Assembly (NCBI GenBank): GCA_903828805.1
Contig: CAIKNO010000188.1
Location: 1 to 39,747, forward strand
Source: an uncultured Sandaracinus sp.
Lineage (GTDB): Bacteria > Myxococcota_A > Polyangia > Polyangiales > Sandaracinaceae
Direction of reading: 5' to 3'
Length of the DNA: 39,747 nt
The position numbers and the translations under genes were made by a program. Below are positions 39,354 to 39,747 of this stretch, one piece after another; the first letter of the stretch is position 1; each line of letters starts with the position of its first letter. The notes beneath the pieces are model-generated. The model was given only the letters and a program-made list of their open reading frames with translations, did not search any database and was not told the origin of the DNA.

Positions 39354-39747
39354 TCCCGTCTCACGACCGGTACGGTGTCCACGATGCTCCCGCCATCCCG
39401 GCCGCGCGCCATGCGGGGTTCTGGGGGGGATCGCGGTCGCTCCTGGCCCGTGCGCTCGCGGTGAGCGTGTCGGCGTGGGTGGCGGTTGGCTGCGCGCTGG
39501 TGATCGACGTCGATGACGTCCGGCCGGAGAACCGATGCGACGTCTCGGCGTCGTGCCGGGCGGGCCGCTGTGATCCCGACCTCTCGATGTGCGTCGATGA
39601 TCCCGACGCGCCCTACGAGTTCGTTCTTTCGCTGGTGCTGCCGGAGAGCGACGCCGACGGTCGTCCGGTGTTGACGACGGGCGTCGGTCCCTTCGTGGCG
39701 ACGGCGGGCGATGCCTCGGCGGACGTGCTGGTGAAGCGGCCCGTGCC
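39350..39747 (+). CDS. Lipoprotein, 3' end cut by the window
   Basis: A frame opens at GTG 39350, overlapping the previous stop (GTGA), and stays open to the end (132 codons). A polar start is followed by a signal-like stretch SLLARALAVSVSAWVAVGC with an AVGC lipobox; GTG 39458 is an alternative start that gives a shorter signal. After the Cys come ALVIDVDDVRPENRCDVSAS, CRAGRCDPDLSMC and a segment EFVLSLVLPESDADGRPVLT. Four or five Cys close together (RCDVSASCRAGRCD) suggest a disulfide-rich knot like the Cys-rich modules of myxobacterial surface lipoproteins. The C-terminal part is unknown. Confidence 0.6.
   Translation, partial: MIPSHDRYGVHDAPAIPAARHAGFWGGSRSLLARALAVSVSAWVAVGCALVIDVDDVRPENRCDVSASCRAGRCDPDLSMCVDDPDAPYEFVLSLVLPESDADGRPVLTTGVGPFVATAGDASADVLVKRPV

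Overview
This 39.7 kb window is very GC-rich chromosomal DNA from a Gram-negative bacterium. It most resembles a member of the Myxococcota, perhaps a Sandaracinaceae/Polyangiales relative. That placement is an inference from gene content: many secreted lipoproteins, one with long Asp-Ala-Gly repeats; a type IV minor-pilin/PilY1 operon; an FHA-GAF-sigma54 activator; a PilZ-like domain with a long disordered tail; a class II (B12-dependent) ribonucleotide reductase; and an OmpA-type outer membrane protein. I see no phage, insertion sequence, integrase or CRISPR array, so this looks like resident chromosome.

Layout. (1) 1-6861 (+): minor pilin/pseudopilin fragment, pilV, pilW, pilX, pilY1 and a lipoprotein, with stop/start overlaps of 1-4 nt between the pil genes. 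(2) 6981-9099 (+): a TerB-like protein, then two envelope proteins rich in coiled coil, the second a lipoprotein ending in a degenerate OmpA-like domain. (3) 15096-9173 (-): xseB, a PilZ-like/acidic-tail protein, a small exported protein, a modular OmpA-family porin-like protein with a good terminator, and a D-cysteine desulfhydrase/ACC deaminase-family enzyme. (4) 15170-18306: a phospholipid-scramblase-family gene facing a tandem set of three divergent AIM24-family paralogues. (5) 18443-23948: DAG-repeat lipoprotein, rpsU, clpB, a lipoprotein and an SDR oxidoreductase. (6) 24028-24757 (+): a 16-codon leader ORF, moaD and moaE in an unbroken overlapping chain. (7) 24885-29662: an orphan substrate-binding lipoprotein, a DUF2723 (TMEM260-like) membrane protein, a GAF-GGDEF diguanylate cyclase and a tRNA-Met(CAT). 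(8) 29863-34562 (+): an exported protein, about 700 nt without a convincing gene, and nrdJ. (9) 34563-39747: a repeated terminator-like element, a TPR lipoprotein (-), a crotonase-fold enzyme, the FHA-GAF-sigma54 activator, and two lipoproteins, the second cut by the window end.

Themes. Much of the window serves the cell envelope (pilus tip, OmpA proteins, eight or more lipoproteins, scramblase and AIM24 proteins). The rest is housekeeping (rpsU, clpB, xseB, nrdJ, moaDE, tRNA). Several genes carry a TANNNT-like -10 hexamer only 6-9 nt before the start codon and no ribosome binding site, which suggests leaderless mRNAs. The least explained features are the AIM24 triplet with the scramblase, the moaD leader ORF together with a MoaD that ends Gly-Gly-Gly-Ala, the triplicated hairpin element after nrdJ, and the split coiled-coil/OmpA lipoprotein cluster. 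Long open frames antisense to real genes are common here because of the GC content and were not annotated.
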